Assembly (NCBI RefSeq): GCF_900096975.1
Contig: NZ_FMYQ01000018.1
Coordinates: 85,527 to 149,526 of the forward strand
DNA: 64,000 nucleotides
Direction: 5' to 3'
From: Paraburkholderia lycopersici
GTDB lineage: Bacteria; Pseudomonadota; Gammaproteobacteria; Burkholderiales; Burkholderiaceae
Of the stretch, positions 10,189 to 18,609 are shown one piece after another (the stretch's first letter is position 1; each line of letters opens with the position of its first letter). Under the pieces are notes generated by a model. That model ran no database searches, was not told the DNA's origin, and worked only from the letters and a program-made list of their open reading frames with translations. A program made the position numbers and the translations under genes.

Positions 10189-11070
10189 ATGGCTGGAATG
10201 AAGGAAATTCGCGGCAAGATCAAGAGCGTGCAAAACACGCGCAAGATCACCAAGGCGATGGAAATGGTCGCGGCGTCCAAAATGCGCCGCGCCCAGGAGC
10301 GCATGCGCGCCGCCCGCCCGTATGCCGACAAGGTCCGCGACATCGCTGCGCACATGAGCCGGGCGAACCCCGAGTATCGCCACCCGTTCATGGTGGAAAA
10401 CAACGATGCGAAGGTCGCCGGCGTGATTCTCGTCACGACCGACAAGGGGCTGTGCGGCGGGATGAACACCAACGTGCTGCGCGCGACGCTGCAGAAGTTC
10501 AAGGATCTGGAAGCATCCGGCAAGTCGATCGAGGCAACCGCGATTGGCAGCAAGGGGCTCGGTTTCCTGAACCGTCTGCGCGCGAAGATCGTCTCGAACG
10601 TCGGGCAGCTCGGCGACACGCCGCACCTTGAAAAGCTGATCGGCGCGATCAAGGTGCAGCTCGACCAGTACTCGGAAGGCAAACTCTCGGCGGTGTATCT
10701 CGCGTACACGCGCTTCGTCAACACGATGAAGCAGGAGCCGGTGATCGAGCAACTGCTGCCGCTGTCGAACGAGCGCCTCGAAGGCAACGACGACGGCACG
10801 ACGCCGAAGTCGGCATGGGACTACATCTACGAGCCGGACGCGCAAACCGTCGTGGACGAACTGCTCGTCCGTTATGTCGAGGCACTGGTCTATCAGGCCG
10901 TGGCGGAAAACATGGCTTCGGAGCAGTCGGCCCGTATGGTGGCGATGAAGGCGGCGTCGGACAACGCGAAGACGGTTATCAACGAACTGCAGCTCTCGTA
11001 CAACAAGAGCCGCCAGGCCGCGATTACGAAGGAACTTTCGGAAATCGTCGGCGGCGCAGCAGCGGTCTGA
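10189..11070 (+). CDS. atpG: ATP synthase F1 subunit gamma (AtpG)
   Basis: Gamma is the central rotor shaft. The 293-aa product begins with the conserved coiled-coil helix (EIRGKIKSVQNTRKITKAM) and ends with the matching C-terminal helix (RQAAITKELSEIVGGAAAV). The middle holds TTDKGLCGGMNTN, the usual gamma motif. The start at 10189 has AGGAG upstream; a second ATG three codons later is also possible. Confidence 0.97.
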   Translation: MAGMKEIRGKIKSVQNTRKITKAMEMVAASKMRRAQERMRAARPYADKVRDIAAHMSRANPEYRHPFMVENNDAKVAGVILVTTDKGLCGGMNTNVLRATLQKFKDLEASGKSIEATAIGSKGLGFLNRLRAKIVSNVGQLGDTPHLEKLIGAIKVQLDQYSEGKLSAVYLAYTRFVNTMKQEPVIEQLLPLSNERLEGNDDGTTPKSAWDYIYEPDAQTVVDELLVRYVEALVYQAVAENMASEQSARMVAMKAASDNAKTVINELQLSYNKSRQAAITKELSEIVGGAAAV

Positions 11071-11160
11071 CCGGGCAAAGCCGAACGCGAAACCGCGCCG
11101 CTGCGCCATACACGGCTAGCGGCGGCCGAGTGAAGAATTCAGGTATCTAAAGGAAAATCG

Positions 11161-12555
11161 ATGAGTACAACTGCTTTGGTAGAAGGCAAGATCGTACAGT
11201 GCATCGGCGCGGTGATCGACGTGGAATTCCCGCGTGAGCACATGCCGAAGATCTACGACGCGCTGATTCTCGAAGGGTCGGAGCTGACCCTCGAAGTGCA
11301 GCAGCAACTGGGTGACGGCGTTGTCCGCACCATCTGTCTGGGTGCTTCGGACGGGCTGCGCCGCGGCGTGATCGTGAAGAACACGGGCAACCCCATCAGC
11401 GTGCCGGTCGGCAAGCCGACGCTCGGCCGCATCATGGACGTGCTCGGCCGCCCGATCGACGAAGCGGGCCCGATCGTCAGCGAGCACACGCGCTCGATCC
11501 ACCAGAAGGCTCCGGCGTTCGACGAGCTGTCGCCGTCGGCGGAACTGCTCGAAACCGGCATCAAGGTGATCGACCTGATCTGCCCGTTCGCAAAGGGCGG
11601 CAAGGTCGGTCTGTTCGGCGGCGCCGGCGTGGGCAAGACCGTCAACATGATGGAGCTCATCAACAACATCGCGAAGGAGCACGGCGGCTACTCCGTGTTC
11701 GCGGGCGTGGGCGAGCGTACCCGTGAGGGCAACGACTTCTACCACGAAATGAAGGACTCGAACGTGCTCGACAAGGTCGCGCTCGTGTACGGCCAGATGA
11801 ACGAGCCGCCGGGCAACCGTCTGCGCGTCGCGCTGACCGGCCTGACGATGGCCGAGCACTTCCGCGACGAGGGCCTCGACGTGCTGTTCTTCGTCGACAA
11901 CATCTACCGTTTCACGCTGGCCGGTACCGAAGTGTCGGCACTGCTCGGCCGTATGCCGTCGGCAGTGGGCTATCAGCCGACGCTGGCTGAAGAAATGGGC
12001 AAGCTGCAAGAGCGCATTACGTCGACGAAGAAGGGCTCGATTACGTCGGTCCAGGCCGTGTACGTCCCTGCGGACGACTTGACCGACCCGTCGCCGGCTA
12101 CGACCTTCGGCCACCTTGACGCAACCGTCGTGCTGTCGCGTGACATCGCCTCGCTCGGTATCTATCCGGCAGTCGATCCGCTCGACTCGACCTCGCGTCA
12201 GATCGACCCGAACGTGATCGGCGAAGAGCACTACTCGATCACGCGCGGCGTGCAGCAAACGCTGCAGCGCTACAAGGAGCTGCGCGACATCATCGCGATT
12301 CTGGGCATGGACGAACTGTCGCCGGAAGACAAGCTGACCGTCGCCCGCGCGCGCAAGATCCAGCGTTTCCTCTCGCAGCCGTTCCACGTCGCGGAAGTCT
12401 TCACGGGCTCGCCGGGCAAGTACGTACCGCTGAAGGAAACCATCCGCGGCTTCAAGATGATCGTCGACGGCGAATGCGATCACCTGCCGGAGCAGGCGTT
12501 CTACATGGTCGGCACGATCGACGAAGCCTTCGAAAAGGCCAAGAAGATCCAGTAA
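11161..12555 (+). CDS. atpD: ATP synthase F1 subunit beta (AtpD)
   Basis: Beta carries the catalytic nucleotide sites. The 464-aa protein shows the P-loop GGAGVGKTVNMMEL near residue 151, the catalytic GERTREGND segment, the DELSEED-type region LGMDELSPEDKLTV, and Walker B VLFFVDNIYRFT. Length and order match the family. It lies 90 nt after atpG. Confidence 0.98.
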   Translation: MSTTALVEGKIVQCIGAVIDVEFPREHMPKIYDALILEGSELTLEVQQQLGDGVVRTICLGASDGLRRGVIVKNTGNPISVPVGKPTLGRIMDVLGRPIDEAGPIVSEHTRSIHQKAPAFDELSPSAELLETGIKVIDLICPFAKGGKVGLFGGAGVGKTVNMMELINNIAKEHGGYSVFAGVGERTREGNDFYHEMKDSNVLDKVALVYGQMNEPPGNRLRVALTGLTMAEHFRDEGLDVLFFVDNIYRFTLAGTEVSALLGRMPSAVGYQPTLAEEMGKLQERITSTKKGSITSVQAVYVPADDLTDPSPATTFGHLDATVVLSRDIASLGIYPAVDPLDSTSRQIDPNVIGEEHYSITRGVQQTLQRYKELRDIIAILGMDELSPEDKLTVARARKIQRFLSQPFHVAEVFTGSPGKYVPLKETIRGFKMIVDGECDHLPEQAFYMVGTIDEAFEKAKKIQ

Positions 12556-12656
12556 GGGTCGAGTTGCGGACAAAGAGGCGAGATTCGTCGCGCGGTATCG
12601 GTCAGCGTTGACGAGTCTCGCCACTGCAACCCATTGACCCCAAGGAGTCGATACAT

Positions 12657-13082
12657 ATGGCAGCAACCATCAAGGTAGACGTCGTCAGCGCCGAAGAGAG
12701 CATCTTCGACGGCCAGGCGAAGTTCGTCGCGCTTCCGGGCGAGGCGGGCGAGCTGGGCATTCTGCCGGGTCACACGCCGCTCATCACGCGTATCCGTCCG
12801 GGTGCGGTGCGTATCGTCGCGGAAGACGGCGATGAGGAATTCGTGTTCGTCGCGGGCGGCATTCTCGAAGTGCAGCCGGGCGCCGTCACGGTTCTCGCCG
12901 ACACGGCGATCCGCGGCAAGGATCTGGACGAGGCGAAAGCCACGGAAGCGCGCAAGCGCGCCGAAGAGGCGCTGCAGAACTCTGGCTCGAACCTCGAGTA
13001 CGCCACCGCTCAGGCCGAACTGGCTTACGCGGTCGCGCAACTCGCGGCGATCCAGCGCCTGCGCAAGATGAATCAGCACTGA
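12657..13082 (+). CDS. atpC: ATP synthase F1 subunit epsilon (AtpC)
   Basis: Epsilon links gamma to the c-ring and inhibits ATP hydrolysis. The 141-aa protein has the N-terminal beta sandwich (VDVVSAEESIFDGQAKFVALPGEAGELGILPGHTPL in part) and the C-terminal two-helix domain. AAGGAG precedes the ATG. It is the last gene of the operon and is followed by a strong terminator. Confidence 0.97.
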   Translation: MAATIKVDVVSAEESIFDGQAKFVALPGEAGELGILPGHTPLITRIRPGAVRIVAEDGDEEFVFVAGGILEVQPGAVTVLADTAIRGKDLDEAKATEARKRAEEALQNSGSNLEYATAQAELAYAVAQLAAIQRLRKMNQH

Positions 13083-13120
13083 TTCCGGCGCGCGCCTTCG
13101 TGGCGCGGCGTCCGAAGCAA

Positions 13121-13150
13121 AAAGGGCTCCCCAGGCGGGGAGCCCTTTTT
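13121..13150 (+). terminator. Terminator of the atp operon
   Basis: AGGGCTCCCC and GGGGAGCCCT form a perfect 10-bp stem around a 4-nt loop, followed by a run of T. It begins about 40 nt after the atpC stop. The A-run before the stem means it could also work on the minus strand. Confidence 0.92.
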
Positions 13151-13477
13151 CATTGGGCGCGGGAAAAGAGCGGTGAGCGAAAGGGCCGTGAATAAAAGAA
13201 CCCTGAACGAAGCGCACTGCTGGATGGCATCGCGATGAAAAAAGCAGCGTAAATGGCATGAACCGACGTGACCGACCAAAACGCTCCGACATACTTGACG
13301 TTTACGGAAAGGTAATGCCAAATCATGCGTTCGTGCCCGGCGAGCCGGGAAACGCTGGGCACGACGCAAGGGAATGCGCTGCGGGTAAGACTTGATGCCG
13401 CCCCGGGGAAAGCAGGTGGCACAATGTTTTTCAAATTCATTTCAAGCGGGAGTGACGCTCCCCAGGAGACAGCCATC
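13151..13477 (+). promoter_or_regulatory. Intergenic region with possible MerR/LiuR-type operator before the acyl-CoA synthetase
   Basis: This gap holds no gene I can support. At 13295-13315 a TTGACG hexamer runs straight into TTTACGGAAAGGTAA. That resembles the MerR-family LiuR operators placed between -35 and -10 of fatty acid and branched-chain degradation genes. The -10 is weak, so the reading is tentative. Confidence 0.3.
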
Positions 13478-15238
13478 ATGGCAATCGACGCAGCAGGCGC
13501 GACCGCCGCGCCCGGGGAACATGAAGCGCTCATCGCGCCGAAGGACGGGCTTTCCTATGTGCGAGGCACGACCGACGCGCGGCTCAGCGACGCGACCCTC
13601 GGCGCGTTCCTGCTGGAGACGGCGAACCGGTTTCCCGAGCGCCCTGCCGTGGTGTTTCGGGAGCAGAGCATTCGCTGGACGTGGCGCGAGTTCGCGGCCG
13701 AGGTCGACGTGCTCGCGGCCGGCTTCGCCGCGCTGGGCATCGTCAAGGGCGACCGCGTGGGCATCTGGTCGCCCAATCGCGTCGAATGGCTGCTTACGCA
13801 GTTCGCCACGGCGCGCATCGGCGCGATCCTCGTCAACATCAATCCCGCTTACCGCCTCGCCGAACTCGAATACGCGCTGAACAAGGTCGGCTGCAAAGCC
13901 ATCGTTTCCGCCGAGAGCTTCAAGACGTCGAAATACCTCGAAATGCTGCAAACGCTCGCGCCCGAACTCGCGAGCGCCACGCCCGGCCAGCTCCAGTCCG
14001 CGCGCTTGCCCGAGCTGCGTGCGGTCGTGCGCATGTGCGATACGGCGACGCCCGGCATGTTCTGCTTCAGCGAGCTCGTGGACATGGGACGCGAGCGCAT
14101 CGCCCGCGAAGGCGCGGCATGGCTCGACGCCATCGGCGCGACGCTGTCACCAGACGACGCGATCAACATCCAGTTCACGAGCGGCACGACGGGCAACCCG
14201 AAGGGCGCGACGCTCACGCACCGCAACGTTCTCAACAACGGGCGTTTCATCGCCCAGGCGATGCGCCTTGCCGAAGCGGATTCGCTCTGCATTCCGGTGC
14301 CGCTCTATCACTGCTTCGGCATGGTGCTCGCGGTGCTCGCGTGTGTCTCGGTGGGCGCCAACATGGTGTTCCCCGGCGAGGCGTTCGACCCGCGCGCGAC
14401 GCTCGAAGCCGTGTCGGAGGAAGGCTGCACGGCGTTGCATGGCGTGCCCACGATGTTCATCGCGGAGCTCGACCACCCCGAGTTCGCGCGCTTCGACCTT
14501 TCGCGGCTGCGCACCGGCATCATGGCCGGCTCGCCGTGTCCGATCGAGACGATGAAGCGCGTCGTCTCGAAGATGCATCTCGCTGAGATCACGATCGCCT
14601 ATGGCATGACGGAGACGAGCCCGGTGTCGTTCCAGAGCTCGACCACCGATCCGCTCGACAAGCGTACGACGACGGTCGGCCGCATCCAGCCGCATCTCGA
14701 AGTGAAGATCGTCGATGCGCTCGGCAACATCGTGCCGGTGGGCGAGACGGGCGAGCTTTGCACGAAGGGCTATTCGGTGATGCAGGGCTACTGGAACGAC
14801 GAGGCCCGGACGGCCGAGGCCATCGTCGACGGCTGGATGCATACCGGCGATCTCGCGACGCTCGACGCCGAGGGGTATTGCAACATCGTGGGCAGGCTCA
14901 AGGACATGCTCATTCGCGGCGGCGAGAACATCTACCCGCGCGAGATCGAAGAGTTTCTGTTCCGCCATCCGAAGGTGCAGGCGGCGCAGGTGTTCGGCGT
15001 GCCGGATGCGAAATACGGCGAAGAAGTGTGTGCGTGGATCGTGCTGCGCGCGGGCGAATCGGCCACGGCCGAAGAGATCCAGGCGTTCTGCCAGGGGCAG
15101 ATTGCGCATTACAAGATTCCCAAGTACATCCGCTTCGTCGACGAACTGCCGATGACGGTGACGGGCAAAGTGCAGAAGTTCGTGATGCGCGCGCGCATGA
15201 TCGACGAACTCAAGCTCAGCGAGCAGAAAACGGCTTGA
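13478..15238 (+). CDS. AMP-binding fatty acid/acyl-CoA synthetase
   Basis: A member of the ANL adenylating superfamily, which activates a carboxylic acid as acyl-AMP and then transfers it to CoA. The 586-aa protein shows the P-loop FTSGTTGNPKGATLTHRN near 223-240, the A5 motif IAYGMTETSPVSFQS, the A7/A8 region WMHTGDLATLDAEGYCNIVGRLKDM, and the catalytic C-terminal lysine in MTVTGKVQKF. Chain-length preference cannot be read off; similar proteins in this family are annotated as medium- or long-chain acyl-CoA ligases. The ATG at 13478 has AGGAG upstream and is preferred over longer in-frame starts. Confidence 0.88.
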   Translation: MAIDAAGATAAPGEHEALIAPKDGLSYVRGTTDARLSDATLGAFLLETANRFPERPAVVFREQSIRWTWREFAAEVDVLAAGFAALGIVKGDRVGIWSPNRVEWLLTQFATARIGAILVNINPAYRLAELEYALNKVGCKAIVSAESFKTSKYLEMLQTLAPELASATPGQLQSARLPELRAVVRMCDTATPGMFCFSELVDMGRERIAREGAAWLDAIGATLSPDDAINIQFTSGTTGNPKGATLTHRNVLNNGRFIAQAMRLAEADSLCIPVPLYHCFGMVLAVLACVSVGANMVFPGEAFDPRATLEAVSEEGCTALHGVPTMFIAELDHPEFARFDLSRLRTGIMAGSPCPIETMKRVVSKMHLAEITIAYGMTETSPVSFQSSTTDPLDKRTTTVGRIQPHLEVKIVDALGNIVPVGETGELCTKGYSVMQGYWNDEARTAEAIVDGWMHTGDLATLDAEGYCNIVGRLKDMLIRGGENIYPREIEEFLFRHPKVQAAQVFGVPDAKYGEEVCAWIVLRAGESATAEEIQAFCQGQIAHYKIPKYIRFVDELPMTVTGKVQKFVMRARMIDELKLSEQKTA

Positions 15239-16027
15239 CGGGCGGTGGCCGCGGCGTGCGAGCGAATCGCGCCGCGGCGGCGGCTTTTCCGGGGCATGCG
15301 CAACAGGCTCGGGAGACCGGAGACGGTTATCTGGATGGCAGCGGGGCCGCTCGGGCGCGGCGAGCCCGGGGAATGGGGCGTTGAGGAAAATGAGGACGAA
15401 AAAAAAGCGGGCCTGGAGCCCGCTAAAAACCACACGCTACGGGGTTAGCGCGAGGAGACCAAAGGAGGAGCCGGGTCATGAAACGTCCTCGACGCCGGTC
15501 ACGGCTCCAGCAAGGATGCCCCTCAAGAGGGCTTCGGCGTAGTGCCGACCGGCTGGTGTTTTGTGTCCGCTCACACTGGCACCGGGCCACATCCGTGTTG
15601 AAACCGTTGAAGGCATTGTGGGCGAATTAGAGCGGCTTCGCGGTAACAAAGTGTTTCAGGTTGTAACGCCCGCCAGATAAGGCTTCGCGGGATTTCTTGC
15701 CATCCTTGGCGCTTCGCGGAGGTCATTTTTACTTCTATTTTCGGTGGTGCCGGGCCGCTCAGGCGAAGCGTTACGAGCGAAGATTCGTCTCGCATGAGCA
15801 AAGGCCCGCCGCGCGGGCATTGCATGCGCGACGTCGATCGCGAGCGTTCGAGGCCTGCGCACATGCACAATGCGTCGCCGTGAGCCTGTGCGCCACCTGC
15901 ACGCTTCGCGCTGCCGACACGCCTGCAACTCATCGTAGCAATTTGAGGGGCCACAACGAAGCGGAGAGAAGGGCGGCGACCGCAATGCGAAGCGCGGTTG
16001 CGTCGCCGCGCCCGAGCGTTCAGCGCC
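15239..16027. other. 789-nt stretch without a recognisable gene
   Basis: No reading frame here looks protein-like. Two structures stand out. A stem AGCGGGC/GCCCGCT at 15406-15424 is followed by eight T only on the minus strand. A hairpin-like segment at about 15667-15697 resembles one beside the tRNA-Arg gene (42645-42675). The rest is unexplained. Confidence 0.5.
15399..15426 (-). terminator. Minus-strand intrinsic terminator
   Basis: A 7-bp GC stem with a 5-nt loop (15406-15424) is followed on the minus strand by a T run. On the plus strand it is followed by A, so it should stop leftward transcription, perhaps read-through from the binding-protein gene at 16028-16816, about 600 nt away. 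Confidence 0.55.
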
Positions 16028-16816
16028 TCACTTCAGCCACTTGTCGGAGATTGCCTGATATTCGCCGCCCGCGCGCGCAAGATGCAGCCACTGGTCGACG
16101 TATTGCTGGAACACCACGTCGCCGCGCGGCACCATCCACGCCTTTTCGCCGTACTGGAACGGCTTGTCCGGATGCACCGAGCACAGGCCGGGGTTGAGCT
16201 TCTGCTGCAGCAGGGTTTCGGACGCGTCGGTCACCATCACGTCGGCTTTGCCCGCGAGGATCTGCTTGAAGATCGTTACGTTGTCCGGATACATGATGAG
16301 ATTCGCGTGCGGAAAGAACTGCTTCGCGAAGCGTTCGTTCGTCCCGCCCGGATTCATGATCACGCGCACCGACGGCTGGTCGATCTGCGCGACCGTCTGG
16401 TACTTGCTCACGTCGTCGCAACGCACGATCGGCGTCTTCCCGTCGACCTGATAGGCCTCGGTGAAGAACGCGCGCTTCTGACGGTCAAGCGTGGTGGAGA
16501 CGCCGCCAACGGCCACGTCGCACTTCGCGAGGAAGTCGTTCATGAGATTGGACCATGACGTCTTCACGAACTCGGCCTTCACGCCCAGCGACTTCGCCAG
16601 CGACTCCGCCATGTCGATGTCGATGCCCTCGAACGTGCCGTCCTGTCTGTAGAACGAGTAGGGCTTGTAGTCGCCGGTCGTGCAGGCACGCAGTGTGCCG
16701 CGCGCGATGATTTCGTCGAGCCGCGAAGGTGTGGCGGCGGCCGGCGCACCGGAGGACTGAGCGAATGCGCTTGTGCCGAGCAATGCGGCGGTCAGGGCGA
16801 AGGCGGCTATTTTCAT
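16028..16816 (-). CDS. Periplasmic PheC-like protein (cyclohexadienyl/arogenate dehydratase or amino acid-binding protein)
   Basis: The 262-aa protein has a signal peptide (cleavage near AFAQ, residue 20) and the type 3 periplasmic binding fold. Segments such as LRACTTGDYKPYSFYRQDG, MNPGGTNERFA, NLIMYPDNVTIF and CSVHPDKPFQYGEKAW closely resemble Pseudomonas PheC, a periplasmic enzyme that converts prephenate or arogenate to phenylpyruvate or phenylalanine. An amino-acid ABC binding role is the alternative. No permease or ATPase genes are adjacent, which favours a stand-alone enzyme. It is divergent from hemE. Confidence 0.75.
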   Translation of the reverse strand: MKIAAFALTAALLGTSAFAQSSGAPAAATPSRLDEIIARGTLRACTTGDYKPYSFYRQDGTFEGIDIDMAESLAKSLGVKAEFVKTSWSNLMNDFLAKCDVAVGGVSTTLDRQKRAFFTEAYQVDGKTPIVRCDDVSKYQTVAQIDQPSVRVIMNPGGTNERFAKQFFPHANLIMYPDNVTIFKQILAGKADVMVTDASETLLQQKLNPGLCSVHPDKPFQYGEKAWMVPRGDVVFQQYVDQWLHLARAGGEYQAISDKWLK

Positions 16817-17100
16817 CGTGTCTCCTTTGTCGGCCGGAGCTGACGCTTCGGCGCTTTCTGCGGTCCCGTACCGCGTTGGCGGTACGAATCGGGTTCTGTT
16901 GATGTAATCGTTCGGAAAGCCGCTCGATCATAGCGCCCGCGTGCGCCATGGTTAAGCGTGGACTTACCTGGGTAGGCGGAACTTGCGTGTCGCGGGCTTT
17001 GTGCTTCGGGTCCCGTTCATCGGCGGCATGGCGGGGCGGCCGCTCCGGTTAAAATGAACGCTTGCTTCCGAACCTTGGCGCGATTTCGCGCATTCCGCAC

Positions 17101-18192
17101 GTGGCACACAACCTCCTGAACGACACTTTCCTGCGCGCGCTGCTGCGCCAGCCGACCGAGTACACGCCGATCTGGCTGATGCGCCAGGCGGGCCGCTATC
17201 TGCCGGAGTACAACGCCACGCGCAGCCGCGCAGGCAGCTTCCTCGGCCTCGCGAAGAATCCCGACTACGCAACCGAAGTCACGCTGCAACCGCTGGAGCG
17301 CTATCCGCTCGACGCCGCGATTCTGTTCTCGGACATCCTCACGATTCCCGACGCGATGGGCCTCGGCCTCTCGTTCCAGGCGGGCGAAGGGCCGAAGTTC
17401 GCCCATCCCGTGCGCACCGAAGAAGACGTGGCGCGCCTCGCCGTGCCCGATATCGGCGCGACGCTCGGCTACGTGACCGACGCGGTGCGCGAGATCCGCC
17501 GCGCGCTCACCAATGCGGAAGGACGCCAGCGCGTGCCGCTCATCGGCTTCTCGGGCAGCCCGTGGACGCTCGCGTGCTACATGGTCGAAGGCGGCGGTTC
17601 GGACGACTTCCGCACGGTGAAGTCGATGCTGTACGCACGGCCCGATCTCATGCAGCGCATTCTCGAGGTCAATGCGCAGGCGGTGGCCGCTTACCTGAAC
17701 GCGCAGATCGAAGCCGGCGCGCAGGCCGTGATGATTTTCGACACCTGGGGCGGTGCGCTTGCTGACGGCGCCTACCAGCGCTTCTCGCTTGCCTGGATCG
17801 CGCGGGTCGTGGCGCAGCTCAAGCGCGAGCACGACGGCGAGCGCGTGCCGGTCATCACGTTCACGAAGGGCGGCGGCCTGTGGCTCGACGAAATCGCCAA
17901 TACGGGCGTGGATGCGGTCGGCCTCGACTGGACCGTCAATCTTGGTCGCGCGCGCGAACTCGCAGGCGATCGCGTGGCGTTGCAAGGCAATCTCGACCCG
18001 ACCGTGCTGTTTGCTTCGCCGGCCGCGATTCGCGAGCAGGCGCGCGCGGTGCTGGACAGCTTCGGCGCGCATTCCGGCCACGTGTTCAACCTCGGCCACG
18101 GCATTTCCCAGTTCACTCCGCCCGAAAACGTGGCCGAGCTCGTGGACGAAGTGCATCGCTACAGCCGGACCATCCGGGCGGTCGGCGCGTGA
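17101..18192 (+). CDS. hemE: Uroporphyrinogen decarboxylase HemE
   Basis: HemE removes four carboxyl groups from uroporphyrinogen III to give coproporphyrinogen III in haem synthesis. The 363-aa product has the N-terminal signature PIWLMRQAGRYLPEY near residue 22 with its conserved arginines, the second signature GFSGSPWTLACYMVEG, and ALQGNLDPTVLF near 298. I place the start at GTG 17101, giving the family-typical VAHNLLNDTFLRALLRQP. An in-frame TTG at 17062 would add 13 atypical residues. Confidence 0.95.
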   Translation: MAHNLLNDTFLRALLRQPTEYTPIWLMRQAGRYLPEYNATRSRAGSFLGLAKNPDYATEVTLQPLERYPLDAAILFSDILTIPDAMGLGLSFQAGEGPKFAHPVRTEEDVARLAVPDIGATLGYVTDAVREIRRALTNAEGRQRVPLIGFSGSPWTLACYMVEGGGSDDFRTVKSMLYARPDLMQRILEVNAQAVAAYLNAQIEAGAQAVMIFDTWGGALADGAYQRFSLAWIARVVAQLKREHDGERVPVITFTKGGGLWLDEIANTGVDAVGLDWTVNLGRARELAGDRVALQGNLDPTVLFASPAAIREQARAVLDSFGAHSGHVFNLGHGISQFTPPENVAELVDEVHRYSRTIRAVGA

Positions 18193-18609
18193 CATTTTTG
18201 TTGCGTTGCAGCGAGCTGGGCTCCGGGCATCAGGGTATGACCGGGCTCCAGAGGCCATGCAGACGCCATTGCGGTCCTGTCAAGACTTGACTTATACACA
18301 CTTGTCTCGTTGCGGCGCGCAAGAGGGAAAGGTTGTCGCCGATGCCTGTTCAGGTCTGCGCAGAATCAATCAGACCCTTGACAGACAAGGCTTTCGGCGC
18401 TCCATGGCTCTGTGTGCGGTATCCCACATAGCGGCCATGCGCGGGCACGCAGCGGCGGCGCCCGGCGAGTTCTCAACAAAGTTATCCACAGCCGCCGGAT
18501 CGGGGGCGCGATTGTTCTGCGGAATCCAAAACTTAGCGCGGAATTTCAAGTATTACTTTAGGTTCGCATGTCGGTGCGCTAGCGTACGGAACCTTCCTGG
18601 GAGCCAGGC
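18193..18609. promoter_or_regulatory. Intergenic region before priA with two consensus DnaA boxes
   Basis: This 417-nt gap has no supported gene. It holds TTATACACA at 18292-18300 and TTATCCACA at 18482-18490, both matching the DnaA box consensus TTATNCACA on the same strand. priA begins 120 nt after the second. DnaA control of the restart helicase gene is a reasonable but unproven reading. Confidence 0.45.
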
